DNA from: Nemertoderma westbladi
Lineage: Eukaryota; Xenacoelomorpha; Nemertodermatida; Nemertodermatidae
Assembly: GCA_032718475.1 (NCBI GenBank)
Contig: JAUCBJ010006552.1
Coordinates: forward strand, 1 to 27,937
Length of the DNA stretch: 27,937 bases
Reading direction: 5' to 3'
Below the pieces are notes generated by a model. It had not been told where the DNA came from, made no database searches, and saw nothing but the letters and a program-made list of their open reading frames with translations. Shown here piece after piece: positions 12,372 through 20,520 of this stretch. The number at the start of each line of letters is the position of its first letter. The stretch's first letter is position 1. Made by a program: the position numbers and the translations under genes.

Positions 12372-12383
12372 CACAACAGCAAT

Positions 12384-12659
12384 AGTAGACAATAAAATAT
12401 CATATAATAAAAAACAAATTAAAATAAAATTACAATTATTTATATAATTACAATTATACAATTATACCAAGACGGTACTGGTATCACTTGTATGCACACT
12501 TTTAATTATCAAAAGTCCTTAAATTCTTAACCTCTAAGGCTAATAAAATAACAAAATGATTCTGGAACTACATGTAAGGTAAATTGACCCTAAATTGATT
12601 TCTTTTTACAGTGATAGTAACTATATTTAATGCAATGACACATTACAGAAGGGAATTTT
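12384..12659. other. AT-rich spacer
   Basis: Very AT-rich DNA upstream of LINE-B with no open frame of interest and no recognised element. Confidence 0.5.
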
Positions 12660-12925
12660 TTACTAGTTTCCATGGTTATAAGGCAACTGCCAATCCATTT
12701 TTATGGCGCCGCCATTAAAAATATACAGAGTCATATTGACAATATATTTGAAATGTTTCTTGATATTACCACAAGGGGAACACATATTTGGCAATGGCTT
12801 AGAAACTAGTGATATTTACCAAAATTCACCGAAATTTGCAGTAAAGTCGACATTTGAAGACGCATTTCGAACAGTTTCCATGGTAACTGGATTCTTAAAT
12901 CGACCTCGAAGGATTCTGTGATGCC
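12660..12925 (+). repeat. Diverged interspersed repeat, copy 2
   Basis: Inverted relative of 8165-8400, lying on the other side of LINE-B. It carries GTTTCCATGGTTA at 12666-12678 and GTTTCCATGGTAAC at 12874-12887, close to the palindromic X-box type recognised by RFX proteins. No coding capacity. The two copies are too diverged to be LTRs or TIRs of LINE-B. Confidence 0.65.
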
Positions 12926-13014
12926 GGTTTAGGGGTGAGGTCACGGGAGCCAAAAATTCACAATTAAGCTTGGCATACGACGGATTCGGAATGAGCACAT
13001 TCGATCTAGATTAA

Positions 13015-13172
13015 TGTAAAGATGATAGAAAAAATAAAGCATTGAGGGTCTTTAGCTGGTTATATTATATTAGATAAAGATACAATAGTAAACGTTTTCG
13101 ACCTACCGGTCTGCATCAGACTATGTACTGGCATCTAACAGGAAAAGGTGGGGGTCTATATATATATATATA
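13015..13172 (+). repeat. Fold-back element, left inverted arm
   Basis: Pairs with 13441-13595. It begins TGTAAAGATGATAG and ends in a (TA)n run after GGTGGGGGTC. Only a handful of substitutions separate the arms. Confidence 0.95.
13093..13125 (-). ncRNA. Hammerhead-ribozyme-like core, left arm
   Basis: Minus-strand copy of the motif described for the right arm, with the same stem II and GAAA segment. See 13478-13530 for the base-pairing analysis. Confidence 0.45.
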
Positions 13173-13440
13173 AGTTTTAAAGGGGAATACCTGATAGGTG
13201 AATCCCAGAAAGGTTAACATGTATGTATGTACTGTATAACGTAAGGTAATTGTGATGGGGAAAGAACACGAGTTAGTTGTAAGCTGTCAATCTAAAGTAC
13301 AAATATAGGGTTGCAGGTTGGGTTATAAAGTTGGGAGAAGTTGATAGGGAAATCCCAGGAGTGGTCATGTGTCTACGTACTGAATGGTATAATTGGATTA
13401 GGTAGGTTACATAAGATTATGAGGTATCTACTTAAAGCGC

Positions 13441-13595
13441 ATATATATATATAGACCCCCACCTTTTCCTGTTAGTTGCCAGTACATAGTCTGATGCAGA
13501 CCGGTAGGTCGAAAACGTTTACTATTGTATCTTTATCTAATATAATATAACCAGCTAAAGACCCTCAATACTTTATTTTTTCTGTCATCTCTACA
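13441..13595 (-). repeat. Fold-back element, right inverted arm
   Basis: Reverse complement of the left arm. The outer end reads CATCTCTACA, matching TGTAAAGATG of the left arm with one change. The inner end is a (TA)n run. Confidence 0.95.
13478..13530 (+). ncRNA. Hammerhead-ribozyme-like core, right arm
   Basis: The plus strand reads CTGATGCAGACCGGTAGGTC (13491-13510) followed by GAAAACGTTT. Stem II is GACC/GGTC with a 4-nt loop. GAAA follows. AACGTT can form a minimal stem III, and T then A is the expected cleavage-site context. ACATAGT just before CTGATG pairs with ACTATTGT just after ACGTTT (5 bp, one bulge, 2 bp), giving stem I. Stem order, conserved CTGATG and GAAA boxes and the very short stem III all fit type I hammerheads reported from Penelope-like elements. 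One deviation: a C stands at or beside the position that is normally A9, which could weaken or abolish cleavage. Confidence 0.5.
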
Positions 13596-13649
13596 CTATG
13601 CTGCCGCTGGTGAATGCCTACCACTTCATCCGTTCGATCTAGATTAATG

Positions 13650-14174
13650 CAGTTTGTTGATAGCCATTCAGTGGCGGTTCGTCAGGGAGGGCCAGGTAGG
13701 CCTGGCACACCCAAAAGTTCTGTTAAGTCAACTAAAAATGACATATATGACAATACATACTGTATATGTATTGTAGTACTGAGTAATACTACTATCTCAT
13801 GATGTCTATAAAAATTATATCATTATTTAGATATTTTTGTTTTGGTTAGATTCAGCCCTTCTGTAACCTGTGTTTTTGGTGAAAACCTGCTATTCTTCAC
13901 ATGGGGGTAACTGCAAAGTGAAATATAACATAAGAAAGTCTGATATTCTTCACATGGACCTCTGATTCTGAAGTTTAAGTGTTTTAAATATGCAATTTAG
14001 ATTAAACCCTTTTTCTTTCTTCAACAACAATAACTCCCCCCAATCCCCTCCATTCACACCAATCGGATACGTATTTATTTATTACAGTATTTTTTAAACC
14101 AGTAGAGATCAAATCATACACTGTGACACGATGCGGAGATGCAGTTTTTATTATGCCAAAATATCATAATCAGA
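13650..14174. other. Spacer, no gene seen
   Basis: AT-rich. It contains CAGTGGCGGTTCGTCAGGGA at 13668, similar in style to hAT transposon ends, but no matching opposite end was found. TATTCTTCACATGG occurs twice (about 13890 and 13945). Confidence 0.45.
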
Positions 14175-14267
14175 CCACATCATCTGACACTATACATGTG
14201 AGTGACGAATCTCCAGAGCCACGGCTCGATAAAAACTTTCCATCAAATGTTAGTAATACTAAATATT
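14175..14267 (-). pseudogene. Partial copy (residues 50-81) of the trefoil/pore-former-like gene
   Basis: 93 bp aligning without gaps to 18774-18866 with five differences. On the minus strand the frame is intact. Two changes are silent and three are amino-acid changes (Ile to Val, Gln to Leu, Pro to Ser relative to the gene). Similarity stops abruptly on both sides. At the downstream side the sequence continues GATGATGTG then GTCTGA, so GT could be a splice donor. On the upstream side TAG occurs inside the aligned block. It may be an exon of a paralogue or a stray duplication. It abuts the Ty3/gypsy fragment, which could have carried it. Confidence 0.75.
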
Positions 14268-14349
14268 AGGTGCATGCACTCGAAATAATTGTTAAAAATA
14301 ACACACAGCTAATTTAATACGAATCGTTAATATTGTTGTTTCAAATTGA

Positions 14350-14946
14350 CCCAATAGTTGCACACCTTTGCTATACTGCTCTGATCCTGGTGATATAGCA
14401 TTTGCTTTCGGGTTGTTAGAAATGAATAGCGCACCCAGCTCTGGAGGTTTAAGTCCAGCAATGCTTGCACTGGGCCGTGAACAAAGGACACTCGTTCCCC
14501 GTTTGGTAACCCCAATGGTGACGCCTGCGACACGCACTTCGGGTGCAACCGCTCGGGTTATGAAGACAGAGGAAGCCACAGAAATGAAAATCAGAAAGGC
14601 TAGAAAGCTACAACCAATCGAACAGGGAGAACTTGTCTGGGTTCAGGATCCGAAATCAAGACGCTGGTTCTGTTCCGGTGTTATATCTGAGATTCTCAAC
14701 AACAATGACTATATAATCGAGACCGATAATGGAAAGGAATACCGCCGTCACCGGATATTTATCCGCCCAAAAAGTGCTCATGTCGCGACACATAGTATAA
14801 CAGCGCAACAGCACAAATAGGAAGAGGAGAGTCTGGGTGCAGCTCAGCCTGATCATGTTGGACGTATTCAAAATTATGCAGTTTATCAGCCGAGACGTTC
14901 CGGGCGGGATCGAAAAATTACAGTACCATATCAGTATATAAATTAA
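14350..14946 (+). pseudogene. Ty3/gypsy integrase C-terminal region
   Basis: The frame reads LLYCSDPGDIAFAF, then NSAPSSGGLSPAML, ALGREQRTLVP, and GELVWVQDPKSRRWF followed by GVISEI, EYRRHRIFIRP, and finally PRRSGRDRK before the stop at 14944-14946. These match the order in Ty3/gypsy integrases: the NTP-S-G-SPAQ--GR--RT-LP segment at the end of the catalytic core, then the C-terminal GD-V-VQDP/R-W--G-V domain, then the R-SGR-R--P tail of pol. A single in-frame TAG at 14818-14820 breaks it. An in-frame TGA lies just upstream, at about 14350, and the catalytic D,D,E core is absent. Old, 5'-truncated remnant. Confidence 0.85.
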
Positions 14947-14965
14947 GCAGAACATCGTTCTGCTC

Positions 14966-14982
14966 AAAGAAAGAAAGAGAGA
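14966..14982 (+). promoter_or_regulatory. Candidate polypurine tract
   Basis: AAAGAAAGAAAGAGAGA lies 19 bp after the pol stop and directly before TGTAGTAGG, the position and composition expected of the plus-strand primer of an LTR retrotransposon. Confidence 0.6.
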
Positions 14983-15248
14983 TGTAGTAGGAACCTTATA
15001 ACATTATACTGTAATATATCCATGTGCTTATGGTGGAGGGAATTTCAAATGCGATCCTGACTTATATAGATATACTCGTAAACTATTATTAATATATACG
15101 CCAGTCTCTATTACGTTTGAGTTTCACTTATGTTGTGATATCAACATATACTCCTACCTAATACTATGATACATTATTTCTACCCTTCTGTACCCCTCTG
15201 TAGGCTTACTATACTTCTGTACTTATCGTGGCTAACTAATTCTCTAAC
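14983..15248 (+). mobile_element. Candidate Ty3/gypsy 3' LTR
   Basis: Begins TGTAGTAGGAACC right after the purine tract. A TATA-like stretch (TTATATAGATATA) lies at about 15061. A possible end is CTCTAACA at 15241-15248, giving a TG...CA element of about 266 bp. Without a 5' partner the right boundary is a guess. Confidence 0.4.
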
Positions 15249-15496
15249 ATATAATACATCTATAATACTGGTATTCTAACCACCACCTCCCCATCGTACA
15301 TTTCCCATGTCCAACCGGTGAGCAACTGTATACTAGCAATGCTACTTGGTTGCCCGAAATTACTATATATACAATTATTGTTACAATATATAAGTTTTTG
15401 AAATAGGCATATATTAATTCGTCGTTGTTGTTTTGTGTTGTTTTGTTATAACTATTGGGCAAAAAATATATATACTTACTTATTTCCACCCAGAAA
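15249..15496. other. Spacer
   Basis: AT-rich DNA between the candidate LTR and the pyrimidine minisatellite. No open frame independent of the repeat. Confidence 0.4.
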
Positions 15497-15775
15497 CCCC
15501 ATAATTCCCCCAGATTCCCCACCACCTTACCCACAGAAGCCCCTCCCCCCAGAACCCCCTCCTTCCCCACAGAAGCCCCTCCCCCCAGAACCCCCTCCTT
15601 CCCCCAGAACCCCCTCCTCCCCACCAGAACCCCCTCCTCCCCCACAGAACACCTCCTCCCCACCAGAACCCCCTCCTCCCCCACAGAATCCCTCCTCCCC
15701 CACCCCAGAATCCCCACATTACTCCCAGATCCCTAACCTTTCCCCCACAACCACCCTTTCCCCCTTCCTCCTATT
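15497..15775. repeat. Pyrimidine-rich minisatellite
   Basis: Imperfect repetition of CCCACAGAACCCCCTCCTCC-like units (variants with GAAGCCCC and TTCCCC) of about 17-38 bp. The strand asymmetry is nearly complete (C+T, with A in CAGAA). Pro-rich and Gly-rich open frames on the two strands are products of the repeat. Homopurine/homopyrimidine tracts of this kind can form triplex DNA. Confidence 0.93.
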
Positions 15776-16511
15776 CATTAATTTTTAACCAATGTCCCCA
15801 ATTATGTTTATTTAATTTTTGATAAAAAAAATATTTTTTTTGAGCATTTTTTTCATATCGTTTTATAATGGTTTGTTTTTTAAATCAGTTTATATTATTG
15901 TTTTATCTATAAAATAAAAAAATGTAGTTAAAGCTTTACCAATGATTTGGAAACCGACCGGAAGAAACAAGCAGAACATCCTCTTTCTGAATAAATATCC
16001 GATTTATTATTAACAAAACATGGTTTAAGGAAATTGATTATATTCACACATAACATGGCGATACACGAAATCTAGGTAAGCCTTTGCCCTGCTGCGGTAT
16101 AATTATTCTGTTCAATTTTGATAATTATTTTGCGCACCCTTTTAGTGGGTGCAAACAAACCAGAAACTTTTTCTAGTGCTCTCTAGTGCTGATTATCCGC
16201 AGTATCTGGAGCTAATATATGGCGGCTCTTTGTAGGCTTCCGTAGCTAGCTATGCCACAGAGGTCGTTTCTGTAACAGAAGGCAACCCAAACCGCCCAAT
16301 AGAATCAACATGGCTGTGTTACCTGACCTCAAATTTCTGGTGTCAACTCGAACTATTTTGATAGGATGTATATCAACCTGGGCATTATTGTAGTGAATTT
16401 AAGAAATACCTAGACTCGGATATACCCTGATACCCTTCCATAATAATACATACTGTATAATATAACAATTACAATTTAAAGGTATTAAATGTATAGCAAC
16501 TACTGTATATA
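15776..16511. other. Spacer, no gene supported
   Basis: AT-rich to mixed DNA. A lone splice-donor-like AG|GTAAG occurs at 16074-16080 and a 6-bp hairpin GCACCC/GGGTGC near 16134-16152. No coding frame or recognised repeat supports an exon. Confidence 0.4.
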
Positions 16512-17191
16512 TTAGGGCGGTGCGATTTTTACTTTTTTTCGATTTCATTGTTCTACCGGTGCACAAAAGTTGCCAAATGGTAAAAAAATAAGGCAAAAAA
16601 AATTTCTTTAAATTTCGTCTATATCTTCACGGATCCCAAGAGGGTTGAATTTTGAGCCATCGCGATGCGCCATAATGAAATTTATAGCAATATAACACAT
16701 TAATGAAAGATCAATGACTCAAAAAATAACTTCCTGCATGCATCAAATGTCATCAAATGGGTCCAAACTTAGTTAGATACCAAAATTTTAATTTTTGGGT
16801 CAAGGTAACTAGTGCCACAGGCACATGGAGAGAACCTACCATTTGGCGCAAGTGATGATAATTCTCAATTTTCGCGATGGCCAACTTTGATTCTCCTATT
16901 GCATTAATAATATGCTCATTAGAACCGCAATGGCCGATTTAGTGGGGGTAGACACCTTCAAAACAAACGTAGAGCGAATAGCTCTTGAGATATCGCAGAA
17001 AATGTGAAGTCTGGCACATGTCTACATTACCACCTTGATGTTATAGTAGGTCGATATCGATGGGATCCGTGACGATATACACGAAATTTAAAGAAATTTT
17101 TTTTTCCTTATTTTTTTACCATTTGGCAACTTTTGTGCACCGACCGGTAGAACAATGAAATCGAAAAAAAGTAAAAAACGCACCGCCCTAA
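16512..17191. mobile_element. Non-autonomous DNA transposon (MITE-like) with long TIRs
   Basis: TIRs start TTAGGGCGGTGCG and run about 127 bp on the left (16512-16638) and 131 bp on the right (17061-17191). They are nearly identical apart from a 4-bp insertion (CCGGTCGGTGCAC versus CCGGTGCAC) and scattered changes. The element is flanked on both sides by TATA, consistent with a TA target duplication as in Tc1/mariner-type elements (TATA cannot be excluded). The 420-bp interior has no transposase frame. Confidence 0.92.
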
Positions 17192-17985
17192 TATAAATGC
17201 TGACTTTTCGTTAATACCCTTCACCATACTAAATGACACTCCTATATCACAGTAGTAAAATAATAAGATAGCTAGCGCTACCACCACCGCAAAATATATT
17301 GTCTACAATAATATCAATCAAATTACATGAAAAACATGAAGATTTAAAGATTGAAAATTATTTTTAGATTAAATCTAGTAATATGTTATAGTTGGTGTAA
17401 TGTACATCACAAAATTGTTGTTTGGGAAAATTGTTGTTTAGTATGTGTCTTCTATCAATGAACGTTGCTGAAAACCCTATACTGAAGGCCTTTTTATACT
17501 TGGGTTTACTTTTACTCCATTTTATCAAAAGAATATCAAATTGAAATCATCATAATTTTTGTGTTGGTTTAGAAAAATCATTTACTTTATTGAAAAGTTA
17601 CAATAGTATGGTGGTTTGTGAAATTTGTAAGATTTAGGATTTTGAAATTTTGTATGTAAAGATGTTTGGTAGATCCCCCAAATGCATCCCCTTAATGCAC
17701 CTAATATATTAACAGATTAAACATTAGACAATTCTAATGAAAACTTTATTAAAATTATGCATCAGATAATGCTGAATATTGTGCATTTCTAAGTAATGTT
17801 TGGAGATTAGCCCTCTAGATAAATAATTAATAATTTTTAATTATGCTGTACAATAATTATGCTGGAGTCCAAATAAATGCTAACTAGAAACTTTGAGTAA
17901 CTTGAGATATTAAATTGTTATATTATCATCCGAAAGGTAAAAACCCAATAGAGAGTTCAAAGAAATCTGGGTAACGATGAAGTAG
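17192..17985. other. AT-rich 3' flank of the secreted-protein gene
   Basis: No coding frame. On the minus strand this is downstream of the gene. The nearest good AATAAA (TTTATT on plus) is near 17746, about 240 bp past the stop codon, a possible polyadenylation signal. Confidence 0.4.
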
Positions 17986-19014
17986 TTAAAAGTCAACAAG
18001 TTTGAAGTAGTTTGGTCTCATCTCGAAGGGACCATAGCTCTCGACCTTCTGCATTAACTTTATACGCGCGAACGGTAACAGACGAACTTTCAACGTCTGA
18101 GTGGTTTCCGGTTGGAATGTTTGATCTGAATACTCAATCTTTCTTTCTTTTTTCTTGACATTAAGCAGTGAGGAATCAGCTTTCACAGATGTATACTTCT
18201 TATCGGGGTCCAAGCGATCCATTAGACTACTAAAGAATGGTCCAGCGCCTATCAACTGGGCTTCCGCCTCAATGCGGACGCTGTTACTTACGGTTGCGAA
18301 GTCGACACTTGAGCTTGTTGTTTTTTTGCTCATACCTTGTTTGGTAATAAATTCTACCACGCTCGTTGAATTAGATTCTCGGTTGTCAAATAAAAATATA
18401 TTCTCCCAGAGATCCTTTGGTGTCCACTCGTCCCGGCTACCGGTCTTCCAGCTTTTGAAAACAGAACGGAATTTAATAAACATCACAATATCTTCATCAG
18501 CCTTCTTTAATACAGCACAATCATCACGATTTTCATCTATAATCACAAACAATTGCATGGGACTTATATTTGACAATTCTTGAAAAATCGCAATCTCTTC
18601 ATCATTTTCGCTCCTTATCATGCAAAAGTGATCATCTTGGTCCCTATTTGTCACAGCCAATTTATTATTCTTAACTATAACATTCCTCTTGTCATATGTC
18701 TTCAATCTAAATTTGTGCTGACATTTTGTTGTTTTCTCATGTGTTTCTATCAATTCAAACAATTCATTTGTACCCACATCATCTGACACTATACATGTGA
18801 GTGGCGAATCGCCAGAGCCACGACTCGATAAAAACTTTCCATCAAATGTTTGTAATATTAAATATTTTTCACCTGGTACAAGTTGTTCAATGTTAGGTAA
18901 ATAGCCCACTGTGAACTTCCAAAAGTCCTTTCTGCTCCCTACTTTAAACCAGTTACTTTCTGTTTGGTGAGGAAAACAGAACGTCAATAATAGAAATACA
19001 ATGAACATCGACAT
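17986..19014 (-). CDS. Secreted beta-trefoil plus aerolysin-like protein (putative pore former), 342 aa
   Basis: Single uninterrupted frame with an ATG at 19014 (context GACACAATG). Residues 1-20 are a clear signal peptide (hydrophobic FIVFLLLTFCF, then polar HQTES). Residues about 45-185 show three trefoil-like repeats: YLILQTFDGKFLSSRG (51-66), KFRLKTYDKRNVIVKNNKLA (101-120) and MQLFVIIDENRDDCAVLK (153-170). Such folds usually bind sugars or other ligands. Residues about 205-342 are strand-rich with a Ser/Thr stretch (KKTTSSSVDF, 230-239) and TLKVRLLPFARIKLMQKVE (307-325), the pattern of aerolysin/ETX-MTX2-type pore-forming proteins. Four Cys (74, 98, 131, 166) could form disulfides. The two-domain reading is inference from pattern; no family hit was run. 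A role in defence, venom or digestion is possible. No intron is apparent. Confidence 0.75.
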   Translation of the reverse strand: MSMFIVFLLLTFCFPHQTESNWFKVGSRKDFWKFTVGYLPNIEQLVPGEKYLILQTFDGKFLSSRGSGDSPLTCIVSDDVGTNELFELIETHEKTTKCQHKFRLKTYDKRNVIVKNNKLAVTNRDQDDHFCMIRSENDEEIAIFQELSNISPMQLFVIIDENRDDCAVLKKADEDIVMFIKFRSVFKSWKTGSRDEWTPKDLWENIFLFDNRESNSTSVVEFITKQGMSKKTTSSSVDFATVSNSVRIEAEAQLIGAGPFFSSLMDRLDPDKKYTSVKADSSLLNVKKKERKIEYSDQTFQPETTQTLKVRLLPFARIKLMQKVESYGPFEMRPNYFKLVDF

Positions 19015-19992
19015 TGTGTCAGCTTTATCAAAACGATGTTAAGTTAATTAGTAGTGAGTTAATTCGAGTACAATTATACATATAACTATTGTAGCAAAAC
19101 AATTGTTCAATTTATTATTATTATACTTGATTCTTATTATTGCTTAAGTTATCCTTCATGTAGGTAATATAAGCTTAGGGTCCCTTTCAAACGAATTTAG
19201 GTCCTCAAATTATTTTTGTTACATAAAGGCGAAATTCAGTCAAATTAGTGTACGCATTTCTGTACTGTATTTGCCCACTCACGTTTTTTTTTTAATAAAT
19301 TTACAATTTTTTGCAATCTAAACCTTCCATGCCCTTCGTATCGTAGTATCTACTCTCTTGTGCGGGGGCAATCATAGGTGTGTCGGGACCTGCGTCCTAT
19401 CGAGTGCTACTACATGCGAATGGCAAAAGTATTGCTGGGAGTGAGACGCCAAACGACCTGTGCCTCATTGAGGAAGCGAGTTGCCACCAGTGGCCTGGAG
19501 AGTGTTTGTTGCCAGGCAATGCTTCTTCGTTAAACCCCACGGTAATGCAGCAACGGGAAATACACTGGCCTATAAAATTCTAACGGAGGCATCAAAAGTA
19601 AAGCCAGGAGAAACGCTCGTCTGGTGAGGGAGAGAGTAAAAAATAAACCTACCACTGCTACAAAATTTGAGACATATAAAACAGAGATAAACCCCGATCT
19701 CAAGTGCCACCTTTTTTACTTCTCCGCAGTAAGCTATTTATTCCGGCATCGCTTTATTTCATTAGAATAAAACTAATGTCACATAATCTCTAGCAATAGA
19801 GAGGGGTCGGTGGAGTAGAATTCCTCGGTGTCCGTATTATCGCCGTATATATAACGTAACATCGCGTGTGTACCGTGTGGTTGCGACAACGCGAATATCC
19901 ATGTAGTATTCAAACAGAAACCATATATGTACAATACTATTTAACTACCCATTTAGTAATGATATACGTGAGTCTGCACCCCCTTCTATTAA
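19015..19992. other. Spacer with a G+C-richer island at 19380-19620
   Basis: Mostly AT-rich. 19380-19620 stands out by its balanced composition and an open plus-strand frame of 67 codons with no recognisable domain; it could be part of an unidentified element. GAGGGGTCGGTGGA at 19801-19814 repeats the 3' edge of LINE-B (8891-8904), and 19840-19885 keeps looser similarity to it (ACGTAAC, TGTGTACCG), suggesting a truncated LINE-B relative. Confidence 0.4.
19066..19090 (-). promoter_or_regulatory. Possible TATA region of the secreted-protein gene
   Basis: On the minus strand TTATATGTATAAT lies about 65 bp upstream of the ATG. Weak, since the surroundings are AT-rich. Confidence 0.25.
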
Positions 19993-20011
19993 CCCTTTGC
20001 GTACCAATATT

Positions 20012-20185
20012 TAAATAGGAGGAACACTGCCGCCTTTTTCATTCTAAATAATTCAGGACCTTGCTTATAAAGGCGGCAGTGTGCCGCCTTTATATAATTA
20101 TAACTTAATTCCCAGGGCGGCAGAGTGCCGCCTTTATATATTTATAACTTAACCCACAAGGTGGCAGAGTGCCGCCTTTATTTAA
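20012..20185. repeat. Subterminal hairpin cluster, GGCGGCA-GTGCCGCC
   Basis: An imperfect copy near 20020 (ACACTGCCGCCTTTTT) is followed by three hairpins near 20070, 20115 and 20160, each GGCGGCAGNGTGCCGCCTTTAT or close to it, spaced about 45 bp and separated by TATAACTTAA-like linkers. A further hairpin lies near 20871-20893 at the other end, and a degenerate one near 20624-20640. Candidate transposase-binding sites. Confidence 0.8.
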
Positions 20186-20496
20186 AACTTCTTATAACTT
20201 TCTTATAATTATTGAGGCGGAAAAATGGTGTTCAAAATCGTATTCGAATTCGTATTGGGCAGGAAAAATTGGTCTAAAAATTTATTTACTTCTTTGTTTG
20301 GAATTAATTTCCTACTACCAAATCCCCAGGGCGATATATTTCCAACTTTATATCGCATTGTGACATTATTTCTCAGTATGTCCCTACGCCATACATTCAC
20401 TATGTATTTGCAGTATATCCAGTATGTCACCGCGTCATTATTAGGTTGTTCTAGAAAGTTTTCCCTTCAAGGCCTTTTCTACTCCTGAAACGCCCA

Positions 20497-20520
20497 GGGG
20501 GGGGGGGGGGGGGGGGGGGG
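20497..20520 (+). repeat. Poly(G) tract, 24 nt
   Basis: 24 consecutive G inside the piggyBac-like element, capable of quadruplex formation. A second tract at 25045-25068 has the same length. Confidence 0.95.

Larger units (their letters stand above)
8884..12380 (-). mobile_element. LINE-B, near full-length two-ORF non-LTR retrotransposon
   Basis: A block of higher G+C than its flanks, with sharp base-composition edges near 8884 and 12380. The minus strand carries ORF1 (12371-11535) and, about 70 nt downstream, ORF2 (11465-about 9016). The order ORF1 (RRM-like), then APE endonuclease, then reverse transcriptase is that of Jockey/CR1/L2-type LINEs; the exact clade is not assigned. No poly(A) tail or target-site duplication was found. 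ORF1 is open but ORF2 has several breaks, so the copy is inactive. Confidence 0.85.
13017..13632. mobile_element. Fold-back element, probably a PLE-derived inverted-repeat remnant
   Basis: Two inverted arms (13015-13172 and 13441-13595) are nearly identical over about 155 bp and enclose about 270 bp without an ORF. A 17-bp direct repeat, TTCGATCTAGATTAATG, lies at 13000-13016 and 13633-13649, just outside the left arm and 37 bp outside the right arm; it may be a target-site duplication. The interior holds a diverged direct duplication with 150-bp offset (TGATAGG-GAATCCCAG at 13192, TGATAGGGAAATCCCAG at 13342). Inverted terminal repeats plus a one-sided 30-40-bp tail and a hammerhead-like core recall the architecture described for Penelope-like elements. 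That attribution is inference. Confidence 0.7.

Noticed and set aside
8165-12925. Inverted flanking repeats as TIRs of one large element containing LINE-B
   Set aside because: They are strongly diverged with ragged ends, and LINE-B has its own composition borders 300 bp or more inside.
15244-15788. Pro-rich (plus) and Gly/Trp-rich (minus) frames
   Set aside because: By-products of the pyrimidine minisatellite, open on both strands over the same bases.
16060-16085. Splice donor AG|GTAAG after a short ATG frame
   Set aside because: The frame from the ATG hits a stop within seven codons, and no acceptor or exon partner was found.
20012-20185. Hairpin cluster as bacterial-style terminators or a CRISPR
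   Set aside because: They lie within TTAA-bounded piggyBac-like termini in a eukaryotic context, with no spacers of constant size and no adjacent genes.
20209-20430. 73-codon minus-strand frame in the piggyBac-like element
   Set aside because: No transposase motif (no DDD-type signature), and overlapping frames on the other strand are equally open.
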